Part shown: positions 14,850 through 22,556 of the stretch, one piece after another
How positions within the stretch are numbered: the first letter of the stretch is position 1
Layout of the letters: every line of letters begins with the position of its first letter
From: JBGSUE01 sp041753515
Lineage (GTDB): Bacteria; Patescibacteriota; Microgenomatia; UBA10105; UBA927
DNA length: 32,656 nucleotides
NCBI GenBank assembly: GCA_041753515.1
Contig: JBGSUE010000027.1
Location: 1 to 32,656 of the forward strand
Direction: 5' to 3'
The notes under the pieces: model-generated
What the model was told of the DNA's origin: nothing
Databases searched by the model: none
The model's input: only the letters and a program-made list of their open reading frames with translations
Program-made: the position numbers and the translations under genes

Positions 14850-14850
14850 A

Positions 14851-15795
14851 ATGACAAAGATAATAGTCACAGGATCAATCGGATACGATTTTATCATGAA
14901 TTTCAACGGTCGGTTTGCCGACCGTATCATGCCGGATAAAATCCATAAATTGTCTCTTTCATTTTTGGCAGATAAATTGAATAAGCAGATCGGCGGGACG
15001 GCTACAAACATAGCCTATACACTCAGACTTCTTGGATTAGATCCCAATATTACAGCAACAGTCGGGAAAGATGAAGAGGAATATTTTGAGTTTTTGAAAA
15101 AAACAAATCTGCGTACAGAAGGGATAGTTAAGCTCTCTACTGAATCCACAAGTACATATTTTTGTATCACTGATTCTGACGATAATCAGATCGGCTCTTT
15201 TTATTCCGGTGCAATGAAATATAATAAAAAGTTGAAAATATCCCAGGGGTTTGTCGTCATCTCACCCAATGATCCCAAAGCAATGATCAAATTTGTTAAA
15301 GAATGCATGCTGAAAAAGTTTCGATTTCTCTATGATCCTGCGTTTCAGATCGGAAATTTTTCCAAAGATGAACTGCAGGAGGGAATTGATGGTGCAGAAA
15401 TAGTCATCGGGAATGATTATGAAGTGGGTCTCATGGAGCAGAGGCTTGACATATCACACGAAGAACTAGTGTTGGCATCAGGCATTCTCATAACTACTAT
15501 GGGTGCTAAAGGTTCAATTATCGAAACACGTCATGATCAGATTCATATAAAACCGGCAAAACCGAAAAATACATCCGATCCCACTGGTGCCGGGGATGCA
15601 TACCGTGGGGGATTTCTGGCCGGATACCTGCGTGGGTTTGATCTTGAAACATGCGGCCGGATGGGATCGGTGGCCGCTGTGTATACTGTCGAAAAATACG
15701 GCACAGTGACACATACATATTCGAAAAAACTATTTGAAGAGAGATATTTTGAAAATTATAAACAAAAAATCAATTTATCAGAACATTCTCATTAA
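14851..15795 (+). CDS. adoK: Adenosine kinase, PfkB/ribokinase family (mycobacterial AdoK type)
   Basis: ATP-dependent sugar/nucleoside kinase of 314 residues. The N-terminus TGSIGYDFIMNFNGRFADR (7-25) and IHKLSLSFLADKL (31-43) resemble the adenosine kinase of Mycobacterium tuberculosis (TGSI..D..M.F.GRF......HK.SLSFL), and GSFYSGAM (115-122) also fits. The PfkB signature DPTGAGDAYRGGF (243-255) carries the catalytic Asp249. It would convert adenosine to AMP. The next gene, S-adenosylhomocysteinase, makes adenosine, which supports this substrate over a sugar. I chose ATG 14851; ATG 14845 and 14788 are in frame but lie inside the palindromic repeat. The homology is recalled, not searched. Confidence 0.82.
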   Translation: MTKIIVTGSIGYDFIMNFNGRFADRIMPDKIHKLSLSFLADKLNKQIGGTATNIAYTLRLLGLDPNITATVGKDEEEYFEFLKKTNLRTEGIVKLSTESTSTYFCITDSDDNQIGSFYSGAMKYNKKLKISQGFVVISPNDPKAMIKFVKECMLKKFRFLYDPAFQIGNFSKDELQEGIDGAEIVIGNDYEVGLMEQRLDISHEELVLASGILITTMGAKGSIIETRHDQIHIKPAKPKNTSDPTGAGDAYRGGFLAGYLRGFDLETCGRMGSVAAVYTVEKYGTVTHTYSKKLFEERYFENYKQKINLSEHSH

Positions 15796-15890
15796 TGTCA
15801 TCGCGAGACCGTTCTGACGGCGTGGCGATCCCGTTCTGGATTCCTGCCTGCCGGCAGGCAGGGCTTCGTCGCTTCACTCCTCGCAATGAC
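15796..15890. repeat. Mosaic palindromic repeat with 20-bp GC-rich palindrome
   Basis: Ends GTCATCGCGAG and CTCGCAATGAC are inverted; the middle holds the perfect 20-bp palindrome CCTGCCTGCCGGCAGGCAGG (15843-15862). It is the GTCAT-TGCGAG type, a second flavour of the family also represented at 5411, 10976, 11545 and 14776. It fills the gap between adoK and the SD of ahcY. Confidence 0.85.
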
Positions 15891-15909
15891 AATTTATTTA
15901 GGAGGTTTT

Positions 15910-17166
15910 ATGAAAAACTATGATGTCAAAGATCTAAGTCTCGCGAAAAAAGGAAAACTTCGGATTGAGTGGGCGGGGAAGTCCATGCAGGTGTTAAAGC
16001 TTATTGAAAAGCGTTTTTCTACACAAAAACCGCTCAAAGATTTAACGATCGGTGCGTGTCTTCATGTGACAGCCGAAACCGCCAATCTTATGCTGGCTCT
16101 TGAATCCGGCGGTGCGAACGTGAGTCTGTGCGCATCAAATCCTTTGTCCACCCAGGACGATATAGCCGCATCGCTCGTCTCAGATTACGGAATTGATACC
16201 TATGCAATAAAGGGCGAGGACACGAAAACGTATTACAAACATCTCAACGCAGTTCTTGATGCCCATCCGCAAATCACCATGGATGACGGAGCGGATCTTG
16301 TGTCACTTCTTCATAAAGAACGCCAAAATCAACTGGGCGAGCTGTACGGGTCAAGCGAAGAAACGACGACCGGTGTTATACGGCTCAAAGCGATGGAAAA
16401 AGATAAGGCTTTGAAGATTCCGGTGTTTGCGGTCAATGACTCCGACACCAAACATTTGTTTGATAACCGGTACGGGACAGGCCAATCGACGTTGGACGGC
16501 ATCATGCGAGCGACAAATATTCTTCTTGCCGGTAAAGTTTTTGTGGTAGCCGGATACGGATGGTGCGGACGGGGACTGGCATCACGTGCTCGCGGTATGG
16601 GATCACATGTCGTTGTGTGTGAAGTCGATCCGGTTAAGGCGCTTGAAGCAGTGATGGACGGTTTCGTCGTCATGTCTCTAAAAACCGCTGTTAAATCCGG
16701 TGATATTTTTGTTACGGTGACAGGAGACAAAAATGTCTTGTCCATCGATCATTTGACTGCCATGAAAGATGGTGCGATTGTCGCTAACTCAGGGCACTTT
16801 AATGTGGAAATTGCCATCGAAGAACTGGAAAAACACGCAAAGACGAAACGGAAAATACGGGATTTTGTTGATGAATACACTATTGGCGGTAAAAAGCTGT
16901 ATGTTCTGGGGGAAGGAAGGCTTATCAATCTGGCTGCAGCAGAAGGACATCCGGCGGAAGTCATGGACATGAGTTTTGCCAATCAGGCACTAGCGGCTGA
17001 GTTTTTTGCGAATTACTATGGGAAACTCAAAGTGAAAGTGTATACGATTTCCAAAAGAATGGATTCGGAAATTGCCCGACTGAAACTCAAAGCTATGGGT
17101 ATCAAATTTGATCGCCTGACCGCCGAACAGAAACACTATCTTACCAGCTGGGAAGAGGGGACCTAA
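15910..17166 (+). CDS. ahcY: Adenosylhomocysteinase (SAH hydrolase)
   Basis: Reversibly splits S-adenosylhomocysteine, the inhibitory by-product of SAM methyltransferases, into adenosine and homocysteine, using bound NAD+. The 418 residues correspond to the shorter archaeal/Thermotoga-like form ending LTAEQKHYLTSWEEGT, without the longer C-terminal extension of eukaryotic enzymes. TAETANL (54-60), DDGADLVSLLH (125-135), GSSEETTTGVIRL (147-159), the NAD loop VAGYGWCGRG (213-222) and NSGHFNVEI are all present. ATG 15910 follows AGGAGG (15900-15905) at 4-nt spacing; ATG 15886 overlaps the repeat and is rejected. It directly follows adoK, which can remove its product adenosine. It meets the minus-strand operon with no spacer. 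Confidence 0.95.
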   Translation: MKNYDVKDLSLAKKGKLRIEWAGKSMQVLKLIEKRFSTQKPLKDLTIGACLHVTAETANLMLALESGGANVSLCASNPLSTQDDIAASLVSDYGIDTYAIKGEDTKTYYKHLNAVLDAHPQITMDDGADLVSLLHKERQNQLGELYGSSEETTTGVIRLKAMEKDKALKIPVFAVNDSDTKHLFDNRYGTGQSTLDGIMRATNILLAGKVFVVAGYGWCGRGLASRARGMGSHVVVCEVDPVKALEAVMDGFVVMSLKTAVKSGDIFVTVTGDKNVLSIDHLTAMKDGAIVANSGHFNVEIAIEELEKHAKTKRKIRDFVDEYTIGGKKLYVLGEGRLINLAAAEGHPAEVMDMSFANQALAAEFFANYYGKLKVKVYTISKRMDSEIARLKLKAMGIKFDRLTAEQKHYLTSWEEGT

Positions 17167-18954
17167 TTATTCTGTCTGAATAATATAATTGCTGAAATTG
17201 CTGATAATATCTTCAACTCCATTATCACCCACTTTACTGCCCGCTCTGGCAGTTGACTCCGCATCGGGGGCAGAAAAGTTGGCAAATATCCGTCGTGGAA
17301 AAACTTTTTTCAATTCGATCAGCAAATCTTCTGCTACTGTGTGGGAATTGCATACGTCATTAATGAATTCAAATAATCCGATATCGCCCCAGGTATCTTC
17401 GAGCCGGGAAAAAATTTTTGTAGCATCACCGCCTGACCAATAATCATCAAGTAAAACACTTGCACTTTGTGCACGGAGCGCTTTTTGGGCATCATGAAGC
17501 GTAAATAATAATAACCTTGACGGGTAAGGTAATGCCGTATCAGTTTGTGACATCCGGGTTCGCTGCAGTTGAATTGCACTACGCATATACTGCAGATCGA
17601 TTTCTGTAAGGTGTTCAGTATTGGATAATGCCGCATACACTGGAGCATATAGGCTGACTAGAAGTTGATGAGATGGCCGGAGGTAATTGAATAAGGGGTT
17701 TATTCCGATGCATTGCCCACGCGATGTTAAAGTACGGTATGGATCGAAAAAATATATATTTTCTCCATCCATAACTATCCGCATACTTTGGTAGGCCGTC
17801 ATCTCATGAGCTAGATCAGTCACAAAAGAGTGTTGGTTTGCTCTAGAATTTTTTTCAGATACATCATGATTTGGATTGAGATGAAATTCCAAGACCTGTT
17901 CACGTCCTTCAGGCAATTTGATGAATAATTCATAGAGCATAAATCGGACATCAAAAGATGCATTCCTGTAAACTTTTCTGACCTCAAATCCAGCCTGAAT
18001 GAGCGTATCTGCTATTCGATTTGCATATTGTATTGTTTTTGCTTCATCTGTATTGAATAAAACGTCAATATCACCATCATAGGACGGAAGCATGCCGCTA
18101 TTAAGTAAACGCATAAGCTTTCTATTCTCTTTTTGATCACGGGAAATTTTATCGTTGAACTCCCTGATTTTTGCGGATACCGATGTACTCATATCCCTGA
18201 CTAATGTGGGATGGTGAGAAAAGATCGGATCGAGCTGTATTTCTTTTCTGATTAATCGGTAATTATCAATCGCCTCTCTATCGTGATAGGCAAGAGTATG
18301 TGCAATATAAAATTTATCTGCAATTGCCCCTGGTGTTATCGACGGATACATGAACATAGGACCGTACAACACTCTTGCAGCATGCGGCATAAATCCGCCT
18401 TTAATCCATGCAAATACATTTTGATTTTCATGATCGTCTTTTGATTCATTCGCTTCTGTAATAATTTCCTGAATTGTATGAATAACAATGTGCATGGGAT
18501 TTTCATATATTGGTGATTCAAGCCCAGGAATTCTATCAGGAAAATTTATTTTCAGTTTTGCTGCATAAGTTCTGATTGCTGATTCGGCATTATGAAGATA
18601 CGTATTGTATACGGGAGAGTTTCCCGGGAATAAAACATGAATATCTGTTTCGCTGATTTGCGCTCCATTATTGCCTACTACTTCCAGCATATCATGATCA
18701 GTAAAGGCTTCGGTTAATAGTTCCAATCTATGTCGCATTAATTGTGCTTCGGTATCGCTGGTAAAGTGAAAGAAATCACCGATCACGTGATTTGGCATTT
18801 GGGTGAATTGTAGAGATCTCAGTACTTGTATGCCTCCTCCGATTTCGTGCTCTTCATATACGTTTTTTAAACGATTATAATAATAATCTCCGCGCTGGAG
18901 CATTCCAATTACATCCATTGAGTTCATCTGATCCATCTCTTGTTCTTTTGGCAT
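17167..18954 (-). CDS. Unrecognised protein with two nucleotidyltransferase-like motifs
   Basis: 595 residues, no named family recognised. Two segments resemble each other and the Asp-x-Asp strand of NTase-fold enzymes: SETDIHVLFPG (101-111) after GNNGAQI, and SYDGDIDVLF (291-300), each followed by a similar helix of about 25 residues. The second has an intact D-x-D (Asp295/Asp297) and a candidate third acidic residue in SFDVRF (Asp335); in the first the second Asp is His, so it may be a degenerate copy. The rest is mostly helical, with no signal peptide or membrane segment. It lies 3 bp after the ATPase-winged-helix gene, so the two are probably co-transcribed. Function unknown; nucleotide transfer to a protein, RNA or small molecule is only a possibility. 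Confidence 0.5.
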   Translation of the reverse strand: MPKEQEMDQMNSMDVIGMLQRGDYYYNRLKNVYEEHEIGGGIQVLRSLQFTQMPNHVIGDFFHFTSDTEAQLMRHRLELLTEAFTDHDMLEVVGNNGAQISETDIHVLFPGNSPVYNTYLHNAESAIRTYAAKLKINFPDRIPGLESPIYENPMHIVIHTIQEIITEANESKDDHENQNVFAWIKGGFMPHAARVLYGPMFMYPSITPGAIADKFYIAHTLAYHDREAIDNYRLIRKEIQLDPIFSHHPTLVRDMSTSVSAKIREFNDKISRDQKENRKLMRLLNSGMLPSYDGDIDVLFNTDEAKTIQYANRIADTLIQAGFEVRKVYRNASFDVRFMLYELFIKLPEGREQVLEFHLNPNHDVSEKNSRANQHSFVTDLAHEMTAYQSMRIVMDGENIYFFDPYRTLTSRGQCIGINPLFNYLRPSHQLLVSLYAPVYAALSNTEHLTEIDLQYMRSAIQLQRTRMSQTDTALPYPSRLLLFTLHDAQKALRAQSASVLLDDYWSGGDATKIFSRLEDTWGDIGLFEFINDVCNSHTVAEDLLIELKKVFPRRIFANFSAPDAESTARAGSKVGDNGVEDIISNFSNYIIQTE

Positions 18955-18957
18955 ATA

Positions 18958-20268
18958 TCAGATAATCAACTTATACCCTTTTCCTCTCACAGTCAGTATT
19001 GGATTAAGAAGTGTTGGGGTCGATATTTTGGCTCGAAGACGTGAGACGAGTTTATCAATAGCCCAGTCCGATAAAGATTCTGCTGAATCAAGATTTTCGG
19101 CAATTTCATCCTTTGTGACAAGTGAATTTGGATGAGAAAGAAAAAGATCAAGAAGAGTGTGTTCACTGGCAGTAAGCGGCTGTACTGTTTTTATGGATGT
19201 ATTGGGAATGGTCGAGACATGTACTGATCGGGATATTGTCTCAATAGGTCGCATTGTCGTAAGGTAGTAGTGCCAAATCGTCGGTACGGGTAGAAGTCCC
19301 AGCTTATGAATCAAATTATCCTGCACAATGTGCTCATGTTTAAAGACATATCGTTCCAGTTTTTGTTGATTGGAAGGCGGAAGCATGTCAAATAAAAATT
19401 TGATGTGATACCGGTTGGTTTCATCAGACAGCCACGCCTTCACCAAATCAGAATCCGGTGCATTCTGATGCCGTTCCATTATGCGAAGAGACGGAAGATA
19501 AAAATCATAAAATCCGCCAAGCGTTTTCCACAGAAGATCTTTGTAGTGGTTCGAAGCCGGAATACCGTAGATCTTCTCATGTCTGTCGAGCGTAAAATAT
19601 GTTTCTTCTTTCGTAAATAATGGAAATATTGATACTGATTCATAGTAAGCCCACCGTAATGGTTTTAAGAAAGGAGGCAGTAAATCGGGAGTAACATAAG
19701 GTCGTGTTACAAACAACATTGTCACCCTGGCGTCAGGATGCCTGCGGTGAGTATGCCAGAGTTTATATAAATTTCTTCCCCAAGATTCTTCCCAAGTATC
19801 AAGAAAATAATCGTGTATCACCATGGTGAGACGATAGGATGTTTGGGCAAAAAGAGAAGAGAGAAGTCTGCTTGCTGTTTGCAAATAGGTATAAGGATCG
19901 CGTGTGTCAAGGATTGAAGATACAGTATCGAGAGTACGCTGAAAATCTTGTGGCAGAGCATTACGTATACCAGAGAGCGTATTATATATCTGAGTGAGAA
20001 GATGACGTTGAAAAAATATTGGATCACGATTTGGCAGGCTGTCTATATCAAAAAATAGAAAAAGCTGTTTTCGTTGTATAGATTTTGGAAGAAGCTGATT
20101 GAGAAGTTCAGGCCTTGAAAAAATAAATTTTAAAAACACCCAGTCGCACGATTGGGTAAACCCCCAAATTGTAGCGGAATTCCCTTTTCCAATAGCATCG
20201 AATGCCGGTCTGTATCTTGTCAGTAGCCTATTTTTAGGAAGTGGGTATAAATAAGTATCACGTACCAT
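18958..20268 (-). CDS. OmpR-type winged-helix protein fused to a degenerate ATPase-like domain
   Basis: 436 residues. The last about 75 (LTASEHTLLDLFLSHPNS at its start, LTVRGKGYKLI at its end) form a PhoB/OmpR-type DNA-binding winged helix. The N-terminal about 350 residues look like a STAND/AAA-type module: a P-loop-like but Lys-poor AIGKGNSATIWGF (25-37), a Walker B-like LTMVIHDYF (147-155) and a sensor-like VTMLFVTRP (182-190). The P-loop lacks the normal GKT/S, so ATP hydrolysis is doubtful. There is no receiver domain, so it is not a normal response regulator. A TTGACA-N17-TATAAT promoter ends 6 nt before its ATG, and TGAC direct repeats overlap it, suggesting autoregulation. It heads the two-gene operon with the NTase-like protein. 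Confidence 0.6.
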   Translation of the reverse strand: MVRDTYLYPLPKNRLLTRYRPAFDAIGKGNSATIWGFTQSCDWVFLKFIFSRPELLNQLLPKSIQRKQLFLFFDIDSLPNRDPIFFQRHLLTQIYNTLSGIRNALPQDFQRTLDTVSSILDTRDPYTYLQTASRLLSSLFAQTSYRLTMVIHDYFLDTWEESWGRNLYKLWHTHRRHPDARVTMLFVTRPYVTPDLLPPFLKPLRWAYYESVSIFPLFTKEETYFTLDRHEKIYGIPASNHYKDLLWKTLGGFYDFYLPSLRIMERHQNAPDSDLVKAWLSDETNRYHIKFLFDMLPPSNQQKLERYVFKHEHIVQDNLIHKLGLLPVPTIWHYYLTTMRPIETISRSVHVSTIPNTSIKTVQPLTASEHTLLDLFLSHPNSLVTKDEIAENLDSAESLSDWAIDKLVSRLRAKISTPTLLNPILTVRGKGYKLII

Positions 20269-20274
20269 TTGAGA

Positions 20275-20303
20275 ATTATAGGATTAATACTGATTAATGT
20301 CAA
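20275..20303 (-). promoter_or_regulatory. Consensus sigma70 promoter, leaderless start
   Basis: Read on the minus strand, TTGACA (20303-20298), 17 bp, then TATAAT (20280-20275), both perfect. The -10 ends 6 nt before the ATG at 20268, so the predicted transcript starts at or next to the start codon. It is the strongest promoter seen in the window. Confidence 0.9.
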
Positions 20304-20333
20304 ACAATGTCAGGAATAGTCATATAGACGTCA
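20296..20333 (-). promoter_or_regulatory. TGAC direct-repeat operator array
   Basis: On the plus strand AATGTCA (20296-20302), AATGTCA (20306-20312) and ATAGTCA (20316-20322) are spaced exactly 10 bp apart, with a fourth GTCA at 20330-20333. Read from the minus strand these are TGACATT, TGACATT, TGACTAT repeats, the first covering the -35 box. One-turn-spaced direct repeats are how PhoB/OmpR-type winged helices bind, and the adjacent gene encodes such a domain. Binding is inferred. Confidence 0.7.
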
Positions 20334-20407
20334 AATACGATGAAAAGATATCCTATATTATGAATTGTTCGTTTCCAATCCAAACTACTATATTCGTGGA
20401 GGTTGTT

Positions 20408-20791
20408 ATGAATCTGATCATTGGCCTGATCCTCACGGGGCTTGGCGGATACATTGCATGGAATACGTCTTCAATTGGCGCCAGGTTCATCGGTATGTTC
20501 ACCTGTATTATCGGCATCGCAGTAGTCATTTCGCAGATCAAAAATTTTTGGAAAAAAGATCTGGAAGAAGAAGCCGTTGAGCTGCTTGATGAGGTCGCTG
20601 CATTACAGGAGAAATTGTCTCATGTAAACCATGCCTTGCTTGATAAAGCCGAGAAAAAGAAAAAAGTATTGGAAACACCATATAATGTCGGTCAAGTACG
20701 AAAAGATGGAAAGGTAGAAGTACGGGACAGACGCCATGAAGGTGGTACCAAAATGGAAGTTCATGATCATTTACCAAGAAGACTGAGATAA
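20408..20791 (+). CDS. Small membrane protein with coiled-coil tail
   Basis: 127 residues. Two hydrophobic helices (about 2-19 and 25-43) with a short charged turn are followed by an acidic/basic heptad-like helix (EEEAVELLDEVAALQEKLSHV and onward, about 52-85) and a basic hydrophilic C-terminus (VEVRDRRHEGG...LPRRLR). No family recognised. GGAGG (20398-20402) lies 5 nt before ATG 20408, which decides the start; in-frame ATG 20360 and ATG 20297 upstream have no SD. It is divergent from the winged-helix operon and shares its 139-bp upstream region, so it could be under the same TGAC array. Confidence 0.6.
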   Translation: MNLIIGLILTGLGGYIAWNTSSIGARFIGMFTCIIGIAVVISQIKNFWKKDLEEEAVELLDEVAALQEKLSHVNHALLDKAEKKKKVLETPYNVGQVRKDGKVEVRDRRHEGGTKMEVHDHLPRRLR

Positions 20792-20808
20792 GAATTGGGG
20801 GAGAACAG

Positions 20809-20881
20809 AGGCCTGGTGTACATAGGGAGACGACCGTATCAGCGTACGGGGGAAGTATCCCGCCAATATGCACCCAGGCCT
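20809..20881 (+). other. Structured element upstream of fau (possible leader RNA or terminator)
   Basis: AGGCCTGG (20809-20816) pairs with CCAGGCCT (20874-20881), extended by GTG/CAC and CAT/ATG with a small bulge. Within it are hairpins CCGTA/TACGG (20834-20838/20845-20849) and GGGA/TCCC (20850-20853/20858-20861); GGGA at 20825-20828 could compete for the same TCCC. Only ATTTT follows, so it is a weak terminator at best. A TATAAA box (20888-20893) right after it could start the fau transcript, in which case the element belongs to the 3' end of the preceding gene. Not recognised as a known RNA. Confidence 0.5.
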
Positions 20882-20903
20882 ATTTTGTATAAAATATCCT
20901 CAC

Positions 20904-21365
20904 ATGAACATACGAGCTATTCCATATTTATATAAGTCAAAAGTCATATGCATCTTTGTCTCAAAACCGGATGAACCGGAGACGCATCGTCTCATAAAAG
21001 AATTATTACTGACAGATAAAATAGTCTGTGTGCCGAGAGTTGTTGGGCAAAATTTAAATCTTTACCGGATTAGATTATTTAATCAGCTTGAGATTGGGTC
21101 CTTTGGCGTTTTGGAACCGGAGAATGACCTTCCTGTCGTTGAACCGACGGATGTGGAGGTATTTTTGGTACCCGGGAAGAAATTTGACAGACGTGGTAAT
21201 AGGAAGGGAAGGGGAAAAGGGTATTATGACCGGCTTCTCGCTTATGTACCCGGAGTAAAAATCGGTGTGGCGTTTGAAAAAAATATTGTTGATTCCATCG
21301 ATCCTCAGCCGCATGATATTCCGATGGATTATGTTGTGACTGAAACGCATGTGTATTCATATTGA
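20904..21365 (+). CDS. fau: 5-formyltetrahydrofolate cyclo-ligase family protein
   Basis: Converts 5-formyl-THF to 5,10-methenyl-THF with ATP, returning stored folate to the pool. The ATP/metal-binding segment GRGKGYYDRLL (102-112), the preceding LVPGKKFDRRGNRKG and the C-terminal IPMDYVVTETHVYSY are typical. At 153 residues it lacks roughly the first 40-50 residues of the family (the N-terminal helical arm with basic residues), starting instead near the strand KSKVICIFVS. The frame is open 12 codons further, to ATG 20868, but those codons lie in the structured element and do not restore the missing part. First of a folate run with thyA and dfrA. Confidence 0.82.
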   Translation: MNIRAIPYLYKSKVICIFVSKPDEPETHRLIKELLLTDKIVCVPRVVGQNLNLYRIRLFNQLEIGSFGVLEPENDLPVVEPTDVEVFLVPGKKFDRRGNRKGRGKGYYDRLLAYVPGVKIGVAFEKNIVDSIDPQPHDIPMDYVVTETHVYSY

Positions 21366-21397
21366 TTTTCGATATATACTCGTGTACATTGGAAAAC

Positions 21398-21604
21398 ATG
21401 AGCAAAATTACTGATGAAGATATTGAAAAATTGAAGAAGGTTTTTGCCACGAAAGATGACCTTCACGTCATGAAAGAGGAAATCATAAAGGGAGTTGCCG
21501 ATTATATCCAGACGAGTATTACAAATATTATTTCAGAGCATGAAATGCGTTTAGACAGACTTGAAAAAACAGTCGGTGGATTTCCTCCAATCGTACATTC
21601 CTGA
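21398..21604 (+). CDS. Small coiled-coil protein
   Basis: 68 residues, MSKITDEDIEKLKKVFATKD at the start, then an amphipathic helix with heptad-spaced Ile/Leu/Met up to EMRLDRLEKTV. No known domain recognised; it looks like the short coil proteins common in CPR genomes. TATACT (21375-21380) lies upstream. I chose ATG 21398 over ATG 21362, which overlaps the fau stop and would add 12 residues. It ends 1 bp before the thyA start. A role in folate metabolism is not implied by the sequence. Confidence 0.55.
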   Translation: MSKITDEDIEKLKKVFATKDDLHVMKEEIIKGVADYIQTSITNIISEHEMRLDRLEKTVGGFPPIVHS

Positions 21605-21605
21605 T

Positions 21606-22556
21606 ATGGCACCAAACAAACATCCCGAGTATCAATATTTGGATTTGATGAAAGATATTATGGAGAATGGCCAATGGAAAGTGAGCCATTCAACCGGTGT
21701 CAAGCTGAAAAGCGTGTTTGGAAGGATGTGCCGGTATGATCTATCGCAGGGATTTCCACTCCTCACGACAAAAAAAGTGTTTTCGCGCGGCATTATCCAT
21801 GAGCTTATCTGGTTTCTCTCCGGTTCATCAAATATAAAATATCTCTTAGATAACAATGTACATATCTGGGATGAATGGGGATATAAAAAGTACGAATGGG
21901 CGGTAAAAGAAAATAAGTCACAGGCACTTACATATGAACAGTATCTTGAAAAGGCAAAAACCGATCCGAAATTTTTAAAAAAGTGGGGAGAACTCGGACC
22001 CGTGTACGGTGTGCAATGGAGAAACTGGCCTGTGAATGCAAAACGGACAGTGGACCAGCTCGGATGGGCGATAGAGAAAATCAAAAAGTATCCTATGAAA
22101 AAACACTATATTGTGAGCGCATGGAATGCTGGGTGCATCTATGAAATGAGCGGATCACACAGTGCATCCATGGTAATTGCCCCGTGCCACACGATGTATC
22201 ACATCAATATAACCGGTGATAGACTTTCTCTTCTTCTATATCAGCGTAGTGCAGACCTTTTTTTGGGAGTGCCGTTCAATATCGCATCATATGCCCTCCT
22301 GACCATGATGCTTGCGCAGGTGACAGGATATAAACCGGGAGATTTTGTCCATGTATTCGGGGATGTGCATATTTATGAAAATCATTTTGACCAGTGCAAA
22401 GAGCAATTGTTGCGTGTTCCCAGGCTATTCCCGACAGTGAAGCTCAATCCAAACGTGAAGAAGATCGATGATTTCAAATTTGAAGACATTACAATCGAAG
22501 ATTATAACCCCTATCCGCCGATTAAAGGAGATATTACCGTAGTGGGAGGATTTTAA
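21606..22556 (+). CDS. thyA: Thymidylate synthase
   Basis: Methylates dUMP to dTMP with 5,10-methylene-THF, releasing dihydrofolate for the next gene product. The 316 residues carry FPLLTTKKVF (50-59), the catalytic loop IAPCHTMYH with Cys194, and YQRSADLFLGVPFNIASYALL with the dUMP-binding Arg/Asp/Asn. A roughly 50-residue insertion (about 90-140) is the same kind found in the Lactobacillus casei enzyme and absent from E. coli ThyA. ATG 21606 begins 1 bp after the stop of the small coil gene; an upstream in-frame ATG (21561) would overlap it. The final base of the stop is the first base of dfrA. Confidence 0.96.
   Translation: MAPNKHPEYQYLDLMKDIMENGQWKVSHSTGVKLKSVFGRMCRYDLSQGFPLLTTKKVFSRGIIHELIWFLSGSSNIKYLLDNNVHIWDEWGYKKYEWAVKENKSQALTYEQYLEKAKTDPKFLKKWGELGPVYGVQWRNWPVNAKRTVDQLGWAIEKIKKYPMKKHYIVSAWNAGCIYEMSGSHSASMVIAPCHTMYHINITGDRLSLLLYQRSADLFLGVPFNIASYALLTMMLAQVTGYKPGDFVHVFGDVHIYENHFDQCKEQLLRVPRLFPTVKLNPNVKKIDDFKFEDITIEDYNPYPPIKGDITVVGGF

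Noticed and set aside
14788..14850. Longer adenosine kinase N-terminus
   Set aside because: These codons are the right part of a mosaic palindromic repeat; homologous proteins begin with the TGSI strand just after ATG 14851.
17167..20268. Classical two-component response regulator or toxin-antitoxin pair
   Set aside because: The winged-helix protein has no receiver domain, and the partner at 595 residues is far larger than MNT-HEPN type pairs; no HEPN motif (R-x4-6-H) was found in either.
20809..20881. 6S RNA (often next to the cyclo-ligase gene)
   Set aside because: The element is about 75 nt rather than 150-200 and has no long rod with a central open bubble.
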